NCBI RefSeq assembly: GCF_001642835.1 | Contig: NZ_LXEI01000003.1 | Span: 124,001 to 188,000 of the forward strand | Direction of reading: 5' to 3' | Length of the DNA stretch: 64,000 bases | DNA from: Pseudotamlana agarivorans | Lineage (GTDB): Bacteria > Bacteroidota > Bacteroidia > Flavobacteriales > Flavobacteriaceae | Program-made: the position numbers and the translations under genes | Part shown: in pieces, positions 24,133 through 33,356 of the stretch | How positions within the stretch are numbered: the first letter of the stretch is position 1 | How the letters are laid out: each line of letters begins with the position of its first letter | The notes under the pieces: generated by a model | Databases searched by the model: none | What the model saw: the letters and a program-made list of their open reading frames with translations, nothing else | Told to the model about the DNA's origin: nothing

Positions 24133-25152
24133 TTATTTTTCGAAGTTTATTGTAGATTTTTCTTTTTCAACAGATAGGTTTACAACACGACCAAAAATTA
24201 ATGCACAATTGTCTTTGTCATGCCCTGCATGCATATTAAAGGCCACAGGAAAGTCGTAATCGGCTAAAACGTCTAAAATAAGCTGTTCTACAGAGCTGCC
24301 CCAAGGGGTGGTGTTTTTCTTTATTTTGGTCATATCGCCAACAATAACCCCTGCGCAATGATCAAAATAACCTGCCCGCTTTAAGCTTTGTAATAAGCGA
24401 TCAATATGATATTTGTATTCACCTATTTCTTCAATAAATAGTATTTTTCCAGAGGTATTAAGGCTAGAATTAGAACCTAACATGGTTTGTAAAATACTTA
24501 AATTTCCACCAACTAATTCGCCCGAAACTGTTCCTGGTTTGTTATAGTTAGAGCCTTTTAAAGTATAAGAAATAGGCGTTCCCATAAGGGCGTTTTTAAA
24601 GGTTGAAATAGTCTCTTTAATAGTTTCTGGAGCATCTTGTAAACTCGTACACATCATAGCGTGTAGCGATTGGTAGCCTAAATTATGGACATCGCTATGT
24701 AGGGCTGTAATGTCTGAATATCCAATGACCCACTTCGGATGCTTTTTAAAATTCGTCCAGTTCAATTTGTCCAAAATACGCACAGCGCCGTAACCGCCTC
24801 TAGCACACCAAACGGCTTTAATACTAGGATCGTCTATGGCGTTTTGGAAATCTTCACAGCGTTCATCATCACTGCCAGCAAAATGATTATTTTGTGTAAA
24901 TACATGTTTTCCAACCACAGGGTGTAAGCCCCAGCTTTTTAAAAGTGCTTGGGCTTTTTGTATTTCAGCTTGTCTGTTTTTTAAAATGCCAGAAGGCGCT
25001 ACAATAGCAACAGAATCGCCTGCTTCTAAATATGGTGGTTGTTTCAAACTGCTTAGTGATGTTTTAATAGCAACATTTTGAGCGGTATAATTTTGAATTC
25101 CGAAGAAAAAAAACGCGCAAAATAAGCTGAATGTTAGAAGGTTTTTTGCCAT
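24133..25152 (-). CDS. LD-carboxypeptidase (peptidase S66)
   Basis: The protein is about 339 aa from the ATG at 25152 (MAKNLLTFSLF); an ATG five codons earlier (25167) is also possible. A signal peptide ends near FGIQNYTAQN, so it is periplasmic. The S66 nucleophile region is VWCARGGYGAVRIL with downstream GELVGGNLSIL and FIEEIGEYKYHIDRLL; the catalytic His is near the C-terminus (FNMHAGHDKDN). It cleaves the terminal D-alanine from LD-tetrapeptides in peptidoglycan recycling. It is divergent from metG. Confidence 0.92.
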   Translation of the reverse strand: MAKNLLTFSLFCAFFFFGIQNYTAQNVAIKTSLSSLKQPPYLEAGDSVAIVAPSGILKNRQAEIQKAQALLKSWGLHPVVGKHVFTQNNHFAGSDDERCEDFQNAIDDPSIKAVWCARGGYGAVRILDKLNWTNFKKHPKWVIGYSDITALHSDVHNLGYQSLHAMMCTSLQDAPETIKETISTFKNALMGTPISYTLKGSNYNKPGTVSGELVGGNLSILQTMLGSNSSLNTSGKILFIEEIGEYKYHIDRLLQSLKRAGYFDHCAGVIVGDMTKIKKNTTPWGSSVEQLILDVLADYDFPVAFNMHAGHDKDNCALIFGRVVNLSVEKEKSTINFEK

Positions 25153-25195
25153 AATGTAAAAGTACATTTTTTTTCTAAATCGCTTGTTAAATCAT

Positions 25196-25203
25196 TACTT
25201 TTG
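25196..25203 (+). promoter_or_regulatory. -7 promoter element of metG
   Basis: TACTTTTG matches TAnnTTTG on the plus strand, 79 bases before the metG ATG at 25282. This leaves a leader of about 70 bases in which no regulatory structure was recognised. Confidence 0.45.
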
Positions 25204-25281
25204 TGGCTTGAAAATAATGCGAAAGCATGCGTAAATTGAAGTTAACCTGCGCGAAAGGGCAGTCTGAAAATATTTAAATTG

Positions 25282-27342
25282 ATGAATAAACCAAAACGTT
25301 ATACAGTCACCACCGCTTTACCTTACACCAACGGCCCAATTCACATTGGCCATTTAGCGGGCGTTTATGTGCCCGCCGATATTTATGTGCGTTATTTACG
25401 CCTAACGGGTAATGATGTTGCTTTTATTGGAGGTAGCGACGAACACGGTGTGCCTATTACGATTAAGGCGAAAAACGAAGGGGTTACACCTCAAGATATC
25501 GTAGATAAATACCATGCGATTATCAAGAAATCATTTGAAGACTTCGGAATTACATATGATAATTATTCGCGTACTTCGGCTCCTATTCATCATGAAACCG
25601 CTTCAGAATTTTTCAAAACTTTGTATGATAAGGGTGAATTTATTGAAGAGTCTACCGAACAATTATACGATGCTGAAGCCAATCAATTTTTAGCCGATCG
25701 TTTTGTCGTTGGAACTTGTCCGAAATGTGGCAATGAAGAAAGTTATGGCGATCAATGTGAAGCTTGTGGAACTAGCCATAATGCTACCGATTTAATTAAT
25801 CCGAAATCGGCACTCACAGGAAATACGCCTACACTAAAAGAAACAAAACACTGGTTTTTACCATTAGATAAACATGAAGCCTTTTTAAAAGAATGGATTC
25901 TTGAAGGTCATAAAAAAGATTGGAAACCTAATGTGTATGGCCAAGTTAAATCGTGGATTGATGATGGTTTACGACCAAGAGCGGTAACTCGTGATTTAGA
26001 TTGGGGTATTCCTGTACCTGTTGAAGGTGGCGAGGGAAAAGTGCTTTATGTGTGGTTTGATGCCCCTATCGGTTATATTTCATCAACTAAAGAATGGGCT
26101 GATCGAGAAGGTAAAGATTGGGAACCGTATTGGAAAGATAAAGACACCAAATTGGTGCATTTTATAGGTAAAGATAATATTGTATTTCACTGTATCATTT
26201 TTCCAGCGATGCTTAAAGCTGAAGGCTCTTATATCATGCCAGACAATGTACCTGCAAACGAATTCTTGAATCTTGAAGGGAATAAGTTGTCAACCTCTAA
26301 AAACTGGGCGGTTTGGTTACCAGAATATTTGGAAGAATTTCCAGGGCAACAAGATGTGTTGCGTTATGTGTTAACTGCAAATGCTCCAGAAACAAAAGAT
26401 AACGACTTTACTTGGAAAGATTTTCAAGCTAGAAATAATAATGAATTGGTAGCTATTTTTGGAAACTTCATCAATCGTGTGGTGGTTTTAACTAATAAAT
26501 ATTACGAAGGCATTGTTCCTATACCTAACAGTTTAGAAGCTGTCGATGAAGAGACCTTAGCTGCCGTAAAAGCATATCCAGACGTGATTTCAAGTTCTAT
26601 AGAACGTTACCGTTTTAGAGAGGCCGGACAAGAACTTATGAATTTAGCTCGTCTAGGAAACAAATACCTAGCAGATGCTGAACCGTGGAAAGTGATTAAA
26701 GTCGATGAAGAACGCACCAAAACGATTATGTATGTAGCGCTTCAAATTGCTTCAGCTTTAGCGACTTTAAGCGAACCGTTTTTACCATTTACTTCCGAAA
26801 AACTTAAAAACATTTTAAATTTAAATACGGAAGTAGCAAATTGGAATGAGGTTAAAACTAAAGATGTGCTACTTTCCGCAGGACATAAAATAGGAAAAGC
26901 CGAATTATTGTTTTCTAAAATTGAAGATGAAACCATCCAAAAACAATTGGATAAATTAGAAGCCAGTAAAAAGGCTAACGAAGCTGCTAATAAAGCTGTC
27001 GAGCCTCAAAAAGATACGATTACTTTCGATGATTTTACCAAACTAGATCTTCGTGTGGGGACTATTATTGAAGCTGAAAAAATGCCAAAAGCTAAAAAGT
27101 TATTGGTTTTAAAAGTTGATACAGGCATCGATGTGCGTACCATAGTTTCTGGAATTGCCGAGAGTTTTAAACCAGAAGATATTATTGGTAAACAAGTTAC
27201 TGTTTTGGTGAACTTGGCCCCTAGAGCACTTCGTGGTGTAGAAAGTGAAGGCATGATTTTAATGACTGAAAACGCCGAAGGAAAACTAGTATTCGTTAAT
27301 CCAGATGAAGCTAATATACCAAATGGATTAACCATTAGCTAG
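25282..27342 (+). CDS. metG: Methionyl-tRNA synthetase
   Basis: This 686-aa class I aminoacyl-tRNA synthetase charges tRNA(Met). HIGH-type motif is PIHIGHLAG near residue 18-26. Zinc-binding cysteines lie in [18 protein letters not shown] (about 145-165). The KMSKS equivalent is NKLSTSKNW (about 335). The anticodon-binding helical domain follows, and a C-terminal tRNA-binding OB-fold (about 575-686) begins [14 protein letters not shown]. Full length. ATG 25282 is chosen over an adjacent TTG three bases earlier. Confidence 0.97.
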   Translation: MNKPKRYTVTTALPYTNGPIHIGHLAGVYVPADIYVRYLRLTGNDVAFIGGSDEHGVPITIKAKNEGVTPQDIVDKYHAIIKKSFEDFGITYDNYSRTSAPIHHETASEFFKTLYDKGEFIEESTEQLYDAEANQFLADRFVVGTCPKCGNEESYGDQCEACGTSHNATDLINPKSALTGNTPTLKETKHWFLPLDKHEAFLKEWILEGHKKDWKPNVYGQVKSWIDDGLRPRAVTRDLDWGIPVPVEGGEGKVLYVWFDAPIGYISSTKEWADREGKDWEPYWKDKDTKLVHFIGKDNIVFHCIIFPAMLKAEGSYIMPDNVPANEFLNLEGNKLSTSKNWAVWLPEYLEEFPGQQDVLRYVLTANAPETKDNDFTWKDFQARNNNELVAIFGNFINRVVVLTNKYYEGIVPIPNSLEAVDEETLAAVKAYPDVISSSIERYRFREAGQELMNLARLGNKYLADAEPWKVIKVDEERTKTIMYVALQIASALATLSEPFLPFTSEKLKNILNLNTEVANWNEVKTKDVLLSAGHKIGKAELLFSKIEDETIQKQLDKLEASKKANEAANKAVEPQKDTITFDDFTKLDLRVGTIIEAEKMPKAKKLLVLKVDTGIDVRTIVSGIAESFKPEDIIGKQVTVLVNLAPRALRGVESEGMILMTENAEGKLVFVNPDEANIPNGLTIS

Positions 27343-27515
27343 ATACGGAATTTCATAAAAAGTCTTAAGTGAGTTAGCTTCTAAATCTGAAGTTTTCATT
27401 AATTGCGTTAGTGATGGTTTTTATACAGCTAAAAGAATAGCTAAAAATCGTTCTTTTTTGTTTTATAGAATATTCATGACTATATTTATTTAAAACTTTA
27501 TAAAAACCATAATCC

Positions 27516-27992
27516 ATGAAAAAATTAGTATTAGTATTAATGACCTTAAGTCTTGTGGCTTGCGGATCTAGTAAAACAGCCTCGCCTGTAAAACCAAAAA
27601 AAGAAATTAAGGGCGATTGGACCCTTAGTGCGATTTCCTATAGTGAAGAAGGTGAGTTTAACGTGACGCTTTTAAATGAAGATAATAAGGCATGCTTTGA
27701 AGGCAGTACTTGGAATTTCATACCTAATAACAACACAGGCAGCTATTCTATAGATGGCGCCGATTGTAATTCAGGTTTAAGACATTTTATCTTCACCATT
27801 CAAAAAATAGATGAGCAATCAGGATTATACGATTTCTTATTAAAACCAACCGATGCTAAAGGAAAGTCTATGACGAACCAAGGTTATCGTTTTAATCTGA
27901 CTTCAATTTCTGAATCGACTATGACTTGGGAACAAGCTCTAACCGTAGATAATGAGCCTTTTGTAATCACTTGGCATTTCAGTAAATACTAA
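27516..27992 (+). CDS. Lipocalin-like lipoprotein
   Basis: The 158-aa lipoprotein has lipobox LSLVACGSSK (mature Cys about 16). The mature chain begins KGDWTLSAISYSEEGEF and has alternating strands, as in small lipocalin-like proteins of Bacteroidota. Two or three cysteines remain (ACFEGS, ADCNSG) and may form a disulfide. The next gene, an OmpA-like lipoprotein, starts 47 bases later, so both may be co-transcribed. The ligand is unknown. Confidence 0.75.
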   Translation: MKKLVLVLMTLSLVACGSSKTASPVKPKKEIKGDWTLSAISYSEEGEFNVTLLNEDNKACFEGSTWNFIPNNNTGSYSIDGADCNSGLRHFIFTIQKIDEQSGLYDFLLKPTDAKGKSMTNQGYRFNLTSISESTMTWEQALTVDNEPFVITWHFSKY

Positions 27993-28038
27993 TTATAAAA
28001 TCCCTTAAAAATTAATAGTAACCGTTAAATTAAATAAC

Positions 28039-28740
28039 ATGAAAAAATATATTCAAAAAACATCAATAGTATTATTGGCAGCGATCACTTTATTTTCTTT
28101 TGTGAATTGTAAGGCTGTAGATAACGCGAATAATAAACAAAAAGGTGCTGCTATTGGTGCTGTGGGTGGTGCGCTTTTAGGTGCCATTATTGGTAACAAT
28201 GTTGGTCATGGAAACAGCGAATTAGGAGCTGCCATTGGAGCTGCCATTGGTGGTGGAGCCGGAGTTATCATTGGAAATAAAATGGATAAACAAGCTCAGC
28301 AAATTGAACAAGAAGTTCCTGGTGCTCAAGTAGAGCGTGTCGACCAAGGGATTGTAGTAACTTTTGAAGATGGTAGCGGGGTGTATTTCGCTACGAACAA
28401 ATACAATATTAATGGTGAGTCTGAAACCACATTAAATAAATTGGTTGGAATTATTCAGGTCTATCCTGACACTAACTTATTGGTAGTAGGACATACTGAT
28501 AGCCAAGGTGATGCTAATTACAACATGACGCTTTCAAAAAATAGAGCTAATGCGGTAACTAGTTTCTTAAAACAAAAAGGTGTTAATTCAGGAAGATTAA
28601 CAACGCACTGGTTTGGTGAAGAGCAACCTGTTGCAGATAATAGTACTGCCGAAGGTCGTGCTCAAAACAGACGTGTTAATATCGTAATCGTGCCTAATGA
28701 AGATATGATTAACGATGCTAAACAAGAAGCTGGAAACTAA
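28039..28740 (+). CDS. OmpA-family lipoprotein with glycine zipper
   Basis: The 233-aa protein has a lipoprotein signal (lipobox about FSFVNC, Cys25). A glycine-zipper segment follows (about 35-85, repeats of GAAIGAxxG). The C-terminal OmpA domain (about 105-228) has the peptidoglycan-binding motif VGHTDSQGDANYNMTLSKNRA and NRRVNIVI. It probably links outer membrane to peptidoglycan. A strong terminator follows. Confidence 0.92.
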   Translation: MKKYIQKTSIVLLAAITLFSFVNCKAVDNANNKQKGAAIGAVGGALLGAIIGNNVGHGNSELGAAIGAAIGGGAGVIIGNKMDKQAQQIEQEVPGAQVERVDQGIVVTFEDGSGVYFATNKYNINGESETTLNKLVGIIQVYPDTNLLVVGHTDSQGDANYNMTLSKNRANAVTSFLKQKGVNSGRLTTHWFGEEQPVADNSTAEGRAQNRRVNIVIVPNEDMINDAKQEAGN

Positions 28741-28761
28741 AATAATTTCGATTTATTTCTA

Positions 28762-28802
28762 AAAAAAGACTGCTGAAACAGGTGTTTCAGCAGTCTTTTT
28801 TT
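28762..28802 (+). terminator. Strong terminator after the OmpA gene
   Basis: AAAAAGACTGCTGAAAC and GTTTCAGCAGTCTTTTT pair perfectly around AGGT, followed by a T-run. It lies 23 bases after the OmpA stop. Confidence 0.92.
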
Positions 28803-28906
28803 TCTTATTTAAATTAATTAAGACTCATTATGTTTTAGTGATATTCTTTTTACTGTTTTTAAAAAAGAATAAAGAAATCTGTAACTTTACGTAAAAAGCA
28901 AACATT

Positions 28907-29425
28907 ATGTTATCAAAAACGATAGAAGATGCGTTAAACACGCAAATAAGAATAGAAGCCGAATCCTCTCAAATATATTTAGCTATGGCTTGTTGGGCCG
29001 AAGTTAAAGGTTTGGAAGGTGTAGCAAACTTTATGTACGCACAATCTGATGAAGAGCGTGAGCACATGTTAAAACTGGTAAAGTTCGTAAACGAACGTGG
29101 CGGGCATGCTAAAATTTCGGAGTTAAAGGCACCCAATGTGACTTTTACTTCTTTTAAGGAAATGTTCGAAAAATTATTCGATCACGAAGTGTATGTGTCT
29201 CAAAGTATTAATGAATTGGTACATATTAGTCTTCAAGAAAAGGACTATGCAAGCCATAACTTTTTACAGTGGTACGTCGCCGAGCAAATAGAAGAAGAAG
29301 CTGTAGCGCGTACGATCTTGGATAAGATTAATATGATTGGTGATGATAAAGGTGGCCTGTATTTATTTGATAGAGATATCGAAAATTTAACCGTAACTAC
29401 CGCAGCGACAGATACGCCACAATAA
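28907..29425 (+). CDS. Ferritin
   Basis: The 172-aa protein is a non-heme bacterial ferritin. It stores iron after oxidising Fe2+ at a di-iron ferroxidase centre in each of 24 subunits. Ligand residues E17 (RIEAESSQ), E50 and H53 (DEEREHML) are visible, with later centre residues in NFLQWYVAEQIEEE. It forms a cytosolic four-helix bundle with normal length. A -7 candidate TAACTTTA lies at 28882-28889. Confidence 0.95.
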   Translation: MLSKTIEDALNTQIRIEAESSQIYLAMACWAEVKGLEGVANFMYAQSDEEREHMLKLVKFVNERGGHAKISELKAPNVTFTSFKEMFEKLFDHEVYVSQSINELVHISLQEKDYASHNFLQWYVAEQIEEEAVARTILDKINMIGDDKGGLYLFDRDIENLTVTTAATDTPQ

Positions 29426-29466
29426 ATTTTAACATTTAATCTTATTTAGATTTAATTAAAATAATT

Positions 29467-29474
29467 TACATTTG
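29467..29474 (+). promoter_or_regulatory. -7 promoter element of the 53-aa Cys-rich gene
   Basis: TACATTTG is a perfect TAnnTTTG match. TTTA lies 18 bases upstream at the -33 position. Transcription would start near 29480. Confidence 0.6.
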
Positions 29475-29509
29475 CCCACAAGTGTTAATTATAGAATCCT
29501 ATTGTGGGC
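29474..29509. promoter_or_regulatory. Inverted repeat around the start of the 53-aa gene
   Basis: GCCCACAA (29474-29481) and TTGTGGGC (29502-29509) are an exact 8-bp inverted repeat with a 20-base loop. The right arm contains the GTG start codon (29504). It can be a DNA operator directly after the -7 element, or an mRNA hairpin hiding the start if transcription begins early enough. Confidence 0.55.
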
Positions 29510-29665
29510 AAAAAAAAGCAAAAAAAGGCAGAGAAAAAATTACGTAAATTAGGAATAGAACTTCCTGAAAAAGTAAAAAGTAGCTGTTGTAAAAAGTTTA
29601 AAAAAGGAGAAAACAAGCGCTGTAAAAAATGCCCTTGTTTCGATTTAATTAAGAAAGTAGCGTAG
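29504..29665 (+). CDS. Small basic Cys-rich protein (53 aa)
   Basis: The product starts at GTG (MGKKKQKKAEKKL) and is extremely lysine-rich. The middle is LGIELPEKVKSSCC, followed by a cysteine cluster KRCKKCPCFDL. Five cysteines in the C-terminal half (CC, then CxxCxC) suggest metal or Fe-S/zinc binding. There is no signal peptide, so it is cytosolic. The clean promoter (29467-29474) and non-random composition support a real gene. It lies 78 bases after ferritin, so a link to metal handling is possible but unproven. I do not recognise a named family. Confidence 0.7.
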   Translation: MGKKKQKKAEKKLRKLGIELPEKVKSSCCKKFKKGENKRCKKCPCFDLIKKVA

Positions 29666-30108
29666 AATCATTCTGGTTGTTAAAAGCATTTAGCAATATG
29701 GTAGCGTTAGTTTCCATAAAATATAACCTGTTCATGTGTACCAACATGAACAGGTTTTTTTGTTTATTAAAGTTATAAAGTTGCATAGTTTCAAAGAGGC
29801 AGAGTTACAAAGCTATAAGGTTAAATAGCTATAGAGGTTTAAAGTCATTTTTTAGACCATTCGATTAGGGTAAAGCCAATAGGATTCGTGTTAATTCGTG
29901 AAATTTGTGTCTAAATCACTGTTTATTTGTTTTATCGTGTAATCGTAGCGTTCTAATCATTTAGAGCCATATTATGTATGATTCCTCAGTTGTGCCTTTA
30001 TTGAAATAACAAGATTCTTTGTGAATCTTAGAGTCAGCTCTGTGAATCTCTTCGTAATAGCTTTATTCGTATAATTAGTACCTATATTTACATTTATTTG
30101 CATCATAT
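29666..30108. repeat. Intergenic region with terminator and dispersed repeats
   Basis: There is no gene. It contains a terminator (29725-29761), a TTCAAAG/TACAAAG-type run (about 29770-29830), a CGTGTTAATTCGTGAAATTTG segment (about 29886-29912) and a CTCTGTGAATCTC segment (about 30030-30050). These belong to the dispersed repeat families seen more fully at 49-50 kb and 55.5-56.6 kb. Confidence 0.6.
29725..29762 (+). terminator. Terminator downstream of the 53-aa gene
   Basis: AACCTGTTCATGT pairs perfectly with ACATGAACAGGTT around GTACCA, then a T-run. It is 60 bases after the small gene. Confidence 0.9.
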
Positions 30109-30711
30109 ATGGACTTGTTTAATCCTAATCCCGTAACTCAAATTTTGCCTTTTGATGGCGAGGTGCTCCATTATGGTCAAGTCATATCAGCGAAACAAGC
30201 GCTTTATTACTTTGAGCGTTTAATGGAAAACATAGCATGGGAAAATGATCAAGCCATTATTTTTGGAAAGCTCATCATAACCAAACGTAAAGTAGCCTGG
30301 CATGGTGATAAGCCTTTTGATTACACTTATTCTAAAACCACAAAATCAGCTTTGCCTTGGACAAAAGAGCTTTTAGAACTGAAAGCCATCGTTGAAGCGA
30401 AATCTGGTGAGACCTATAATTCCTGCTTGCTTAATTTGTATCAAAATGGCAGCGAAGGCATGGCTTGGCATAGCGATGCTGAAAAGGATTTGAAAAAAAA
30501 TGGTGCCATTGCCTCCTTAAGTTTTGGAGCTAACCGTAAATTTTCTTTCAAGCATAAAGAATCAAAACAAACCGTTTCAGTGTTATTAGAAAAAGGGAGT
30601 TTGTTAGTCATGAAAGGTGACACACAAACTCACTGGACGCACCGTTTACCGCCCACAAAAACCGTAAAAATACCACGTATTAATCTCACTTTTAGAACCA
30701 TTGTGACTTAA
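30109..30711 (+). CDS. AlkB-type alpha-ketoglutarate-dependent dioxygenase
   Basis: The 200-aa Fe(II)/2-oxoglutarate dioxygenase fits the DNA/RNA alkylation-repair AlkB fold. The iron-binding HxD is in GMAWHSDAEKD (H121, D123) and the distal histidine is in THWTHRLPPT. The 2-oxoglutarate-binding arginines are in PRINLTFRTI at the C-terminus. The N-terminus forms the nucleotide-recognition lid. It is flanked by repeats and has no adjacent repair gene. It oxidatively removes methyl groups from damaged bases. Confidence 0.92.
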   Translation: MDLFNPNPVTQILPFDGEVLHYGQVISAKQALYYFERLMENIAWENDQAIIFGKLIITKRKVAWHGDKPFDYTYSKTTKSALPWTKELLELKAIVEAKSGETYNSCLLNLYQNGSEGMAWHSDAEKDLKKNGAIASLSFGANRKFSFKHKESKQTVSVLLEKGSLLVMKGDTQTHWTHRLPPTKTVKIPRINLTFRTIVT

Positions 30712-30729
30712 TATACATTCGAAGTCATG

Positions 30730-30770
30730 CTGTCATCCAGAAGGAGGTACGACTGAAGGATCTTTTTAAA
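30730..30770. repeat. Dispersed intergenic repeat (GAAGGAGGTACGACTGAA type)
   Basis: The stretch GTCATCCAGAAGGAGGTACG followed by ACTGAAGGATC is the reverse-complement orientation of the TTCAGTCGTACCTCCTTCTG units found at 49.2, 55.6-55.8, 56.3 and 56.4 kb. Non-coding. Confidence 0.6.
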
Positions 30771-30968
30771 GTCGCATAAGGGATTTCGCAGAGTTTCCGC
30801 CAAGGTTATAAATCATTAGGGGAAGATGCCTCACTTCGGTCTCCATGATTGCGTATTACTATTGGATTTTCTCAGGGTATATGGTATATGCTATTAAAGC
30901 TTTCATGAATTTCAATATTTTCACAGGGAAATTCTTTAGTTTAGCGTTCTTTTATTACGTTAGAATTC

Positions 30969-33095
30969 ATGATAAAATATATCGTTCAACATACGCAACT
31001 TCAAGAAAAATCGGTTAGAAACACGGTTGAATTATTAAATGAAGATTGCACCATCCCTTTCATATCACGTTACCGCAAAGAAGCTACAGGAAACTTAGAT
31101 GAGGTTCAAATTGGTGAGATTGTTAAGTTTAAAGAACAATTTGAAGCACTTGAAAAACGTAAAAATGCCATTTTAAAAGCTTTAGAAGAACAAGAGGTAC
31201 TAACGGCCGAACTTCGACAAAAAATAGCGAATTGCACCAATTTAACGGCGCTTGAAGACTTGTACTTACCATTTAAGAAAAGCCGTAAAACTAAGGCTGA
31301 AAAAGCAAGGCAGAATGGTTTGGAACCGTTGGCCAAGATTATTATGAGTCAGAATGCTAATGATGTTGAGTCTATAGCCTATAAATATGTAAAGGGTGAT
31401 GTAAATTCTATTGATGTCGCATTAGAAGGTGCTAGGCATATTATTGCCGAATGGGTAAACGAACGCACCGATATACGAAATCAAATTCGTTATCAGTTGG
31501 AGCGCTTCGCCATGCTTTCCACGAAAGTGGTAAAAACGAAAGCCGACGATGAGAACGCTCAAAAATTTAGAGATTATTTCGATTGGGAAGAAAATCTAAG
31601 CCGCATGCCATCACATCGGTTTTTAGCTATTTTAAGAGCTGAAAAAGAAGGGTTTATAAGGGTGAAAGTGTTAATTGACGATACTCGTGCTTTAGATAAA
31701 ATTGAACAGCGTATGGTTCGTGCTCAAAATGCTTGTGCCGAACAAATTGAACTCGCTATTAACGATGCTTATAAACGTTTGCTGTTGCCGTCGTTGGTTA
31801 ATGAGGCCTTGCAAATTGCAAAAGATAAGGCAGACGCATCGGCAATTAGTGTTTTTGCGAAAAATTTAAAGCAGCTTTTACTAGGGTCGCCTTTGGGTGA
31901 AAAACGTGTTATGGGTATCGACCCTGGGTTTCGAACAGGTTGTAAAGTGGTGTGTTTAGACGCTCAAGGGCGATTGAAATATAATGAAACCATATACCCA
32001 CACCCTCCAAAAAGTGATAGTGTTGGAGCCATGAAAAAAATCAGTTCGTTGGCCGATGCCTATAAAATTGAGGCGATTGCCATCGGAAATGGTACCGCAT
32101 CACGAGAAACAGAGGCTCTCATTAGAAAAGTTCATTTTAAAAACGACGTTCAGGTTTTTGTGGTAAGTGAAGCAGGAGCGAGTATTTATTCGGCTTCCAA
32201 AATAGCACGAGAAGAGTTTCCAAATTATGATGTTACGGTTAGAGGATCGGTATCAATTGGGAGACGCTTGCAAGATCCTTTGGCCGAATTGGTTAAAATA
32301 GATGCCAAATCTATTGGGATTGGACAATACCAGCATGATGTCGATCAACTTAAGCTTCAAAAAGAATTGGATGTGGTGGTTGAAAATTGTGTAAATGCTG
32401 TTGGTGTAAACATCAATACGGCGAGCAAATCGTTACTGAGTTATGTGTCTGGTATTGGACCCAAATTAGCTGAAAATATATTTAACTATAGAAATGAAAA
32501 TGGGGCATTCACCTCTAGAAGTGCTATTAAAAAAGTGCCGCGTTTGGGTGATAAAGCATTTCAGCAAGGGGCTGCATTTTTACGCATTAAAGGTGCTAAA
32601 AACCCTTTAGACGATTCTGCTGTGCATCCTGAAAGTTATGGTGTTGTGACTAAAATGGCCAAAGATTTAGGGAAATCGGTATCCGAATTGATTGGTAATT
32701 CCGAACAGCTTAAAAAAATAGACCTAAAAAAATACTGCAACGAAACGATTGGTTTATTAACGCTAGAAGATATTATTAAAGAGCTTGAAAAACCAGGTTT
32801 AGATATTAGAGAGCAGGCTAAAGTGTTTACTTTTAATCAGAACATAAAAACCATAAACGATTTAAGAGAAGGTCAATTATTGCCTGGTATTGTAAACAAT
32901 ATTACCAATTTTGGGTGTTTTGTTGATGTTGGTATCAAAGAAAGTGGCCTAATTCATGTGTCTAATTTATCAGATGTTTTTGTAAAAGACGTGAATGAAC
33001 ATGTGAGTTTACATCAGCAAATTATCGTTAAAGTATTAGAGGTAGATATTCCGCGAAAGCGTATACAACTTAAACTTCATCAAAAGAAGGTGTAG
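30969..33095 (+). CDS. tex: Tex-family RNA-binding transcription accessory protein
   Basis: The 708-aa protein has the Tex domain order: an N-terminal helical region (about 1-185), a helix-turn-helix/core, a YqgF/RNase H-like domain opening RVMGIDPGFRTGC (about 313-325), helix-hairpin-helix repeats (NTASKSLLSYVSGIGPKLAENI, about 485-505), and a C-terminal S1 domain (about 636-705) with GIVNNITNFGCFVDVG. Tex binds nucleic acid and the transcription machinery. It is slightly shorter than E. coli YhgF. No operon partners. Confidence 0.93.
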   Translation: MIKYIVQHTQLQEKSVRNTVELLNEDCTIPFISRYRKEATGNLDEVQIGEIVKFKEQFEALEKRKNAILKALEEQEVLTAELRQKIANCTNLTALEDLYLPFKKSRKTKAEKARQNGLEPLAKIIMSQNANDVESIAYKYVKGDVNSIDVALEGARHIIAEWVNERTDIRNQIRYQLERFAMLSTKVVKTKADDENAQKFRDYFDWEENLSRMPSHRFLAILRAEKEGFIRVKVLIDDTRALDKIEQRMVRAQNACAEQIELAINDAYKRLLLPSLVNEALQIAKDKADASAISVFAKNLKQLLLGSPLGEKRVMGIDPGFRTGCKVVCLDAQGRLKYNETIYPHPPKSDSVGAMKKISSLADAYKIEAIAIGNGTASRETEALIRKVHFKNDVQVFVVSEAGASIYSASKIAREEFPNYDVTVRGSVSIGRRLQDPLAELVKIDAKSIGIGQYQHDVDQLKLQKELDVVVENCVNAVGVNINTASKSLLSYVSGIGPKLAENIFNYRNENGAFTSRSAIKKVPRLGDKAFQQGAAFLRIKGAKNPLDDSAVHPESYGVVTKMAKDLGKSVSELIGNSEQLKKIDLKKYCNETIGLLTLEDIIKELEKPGLDIREQAKVFTFNQNIKTINDLREGQLLPGIVNNITNFGCFVDVGIKESGLIHVSNLSDVFVKDVNEHVSLHQQIIVKVLEVDIPRKRIQLKLHQKKV

Positions 33096-33356
33096 TTATC
33101 TAGTTGCAGAGTTTCAAGGGCTCAAAGATGTAGAGTTTCAAAGTACTTAACGTAGTAGAGGTTTTTTTTAGAGCTATATGTTCAAGGCAATCTGTAGTAT
33201 GCATAGGGTTTAAAAAAAAGACACGAATTTCAAGAATTTACACGAATTGCAATGGCGCTATGATTCGTGAAAATTATTAAAATTCGTGTCTTATTATTAG
33301 ATTACTTTGATGGTTAATAGTATTCCGAATACCCGATTAAAGATAAAAACAAAGGA
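33096..33356. repeat. Intergenic region with a CACGAATT-type inverted repeat
   Basis: AAGACACGAATTT (33218-33230) and AAATTCGTGTCTT (33280-33292) form a perfect 13-bp inverted repeat. A further pair ACACGAATT / ATTCGTGAA is nested inside. A run of GTTTCAAAG-type sequence precedes it (33103-33150). No coding potential. Confidence 0.7.
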
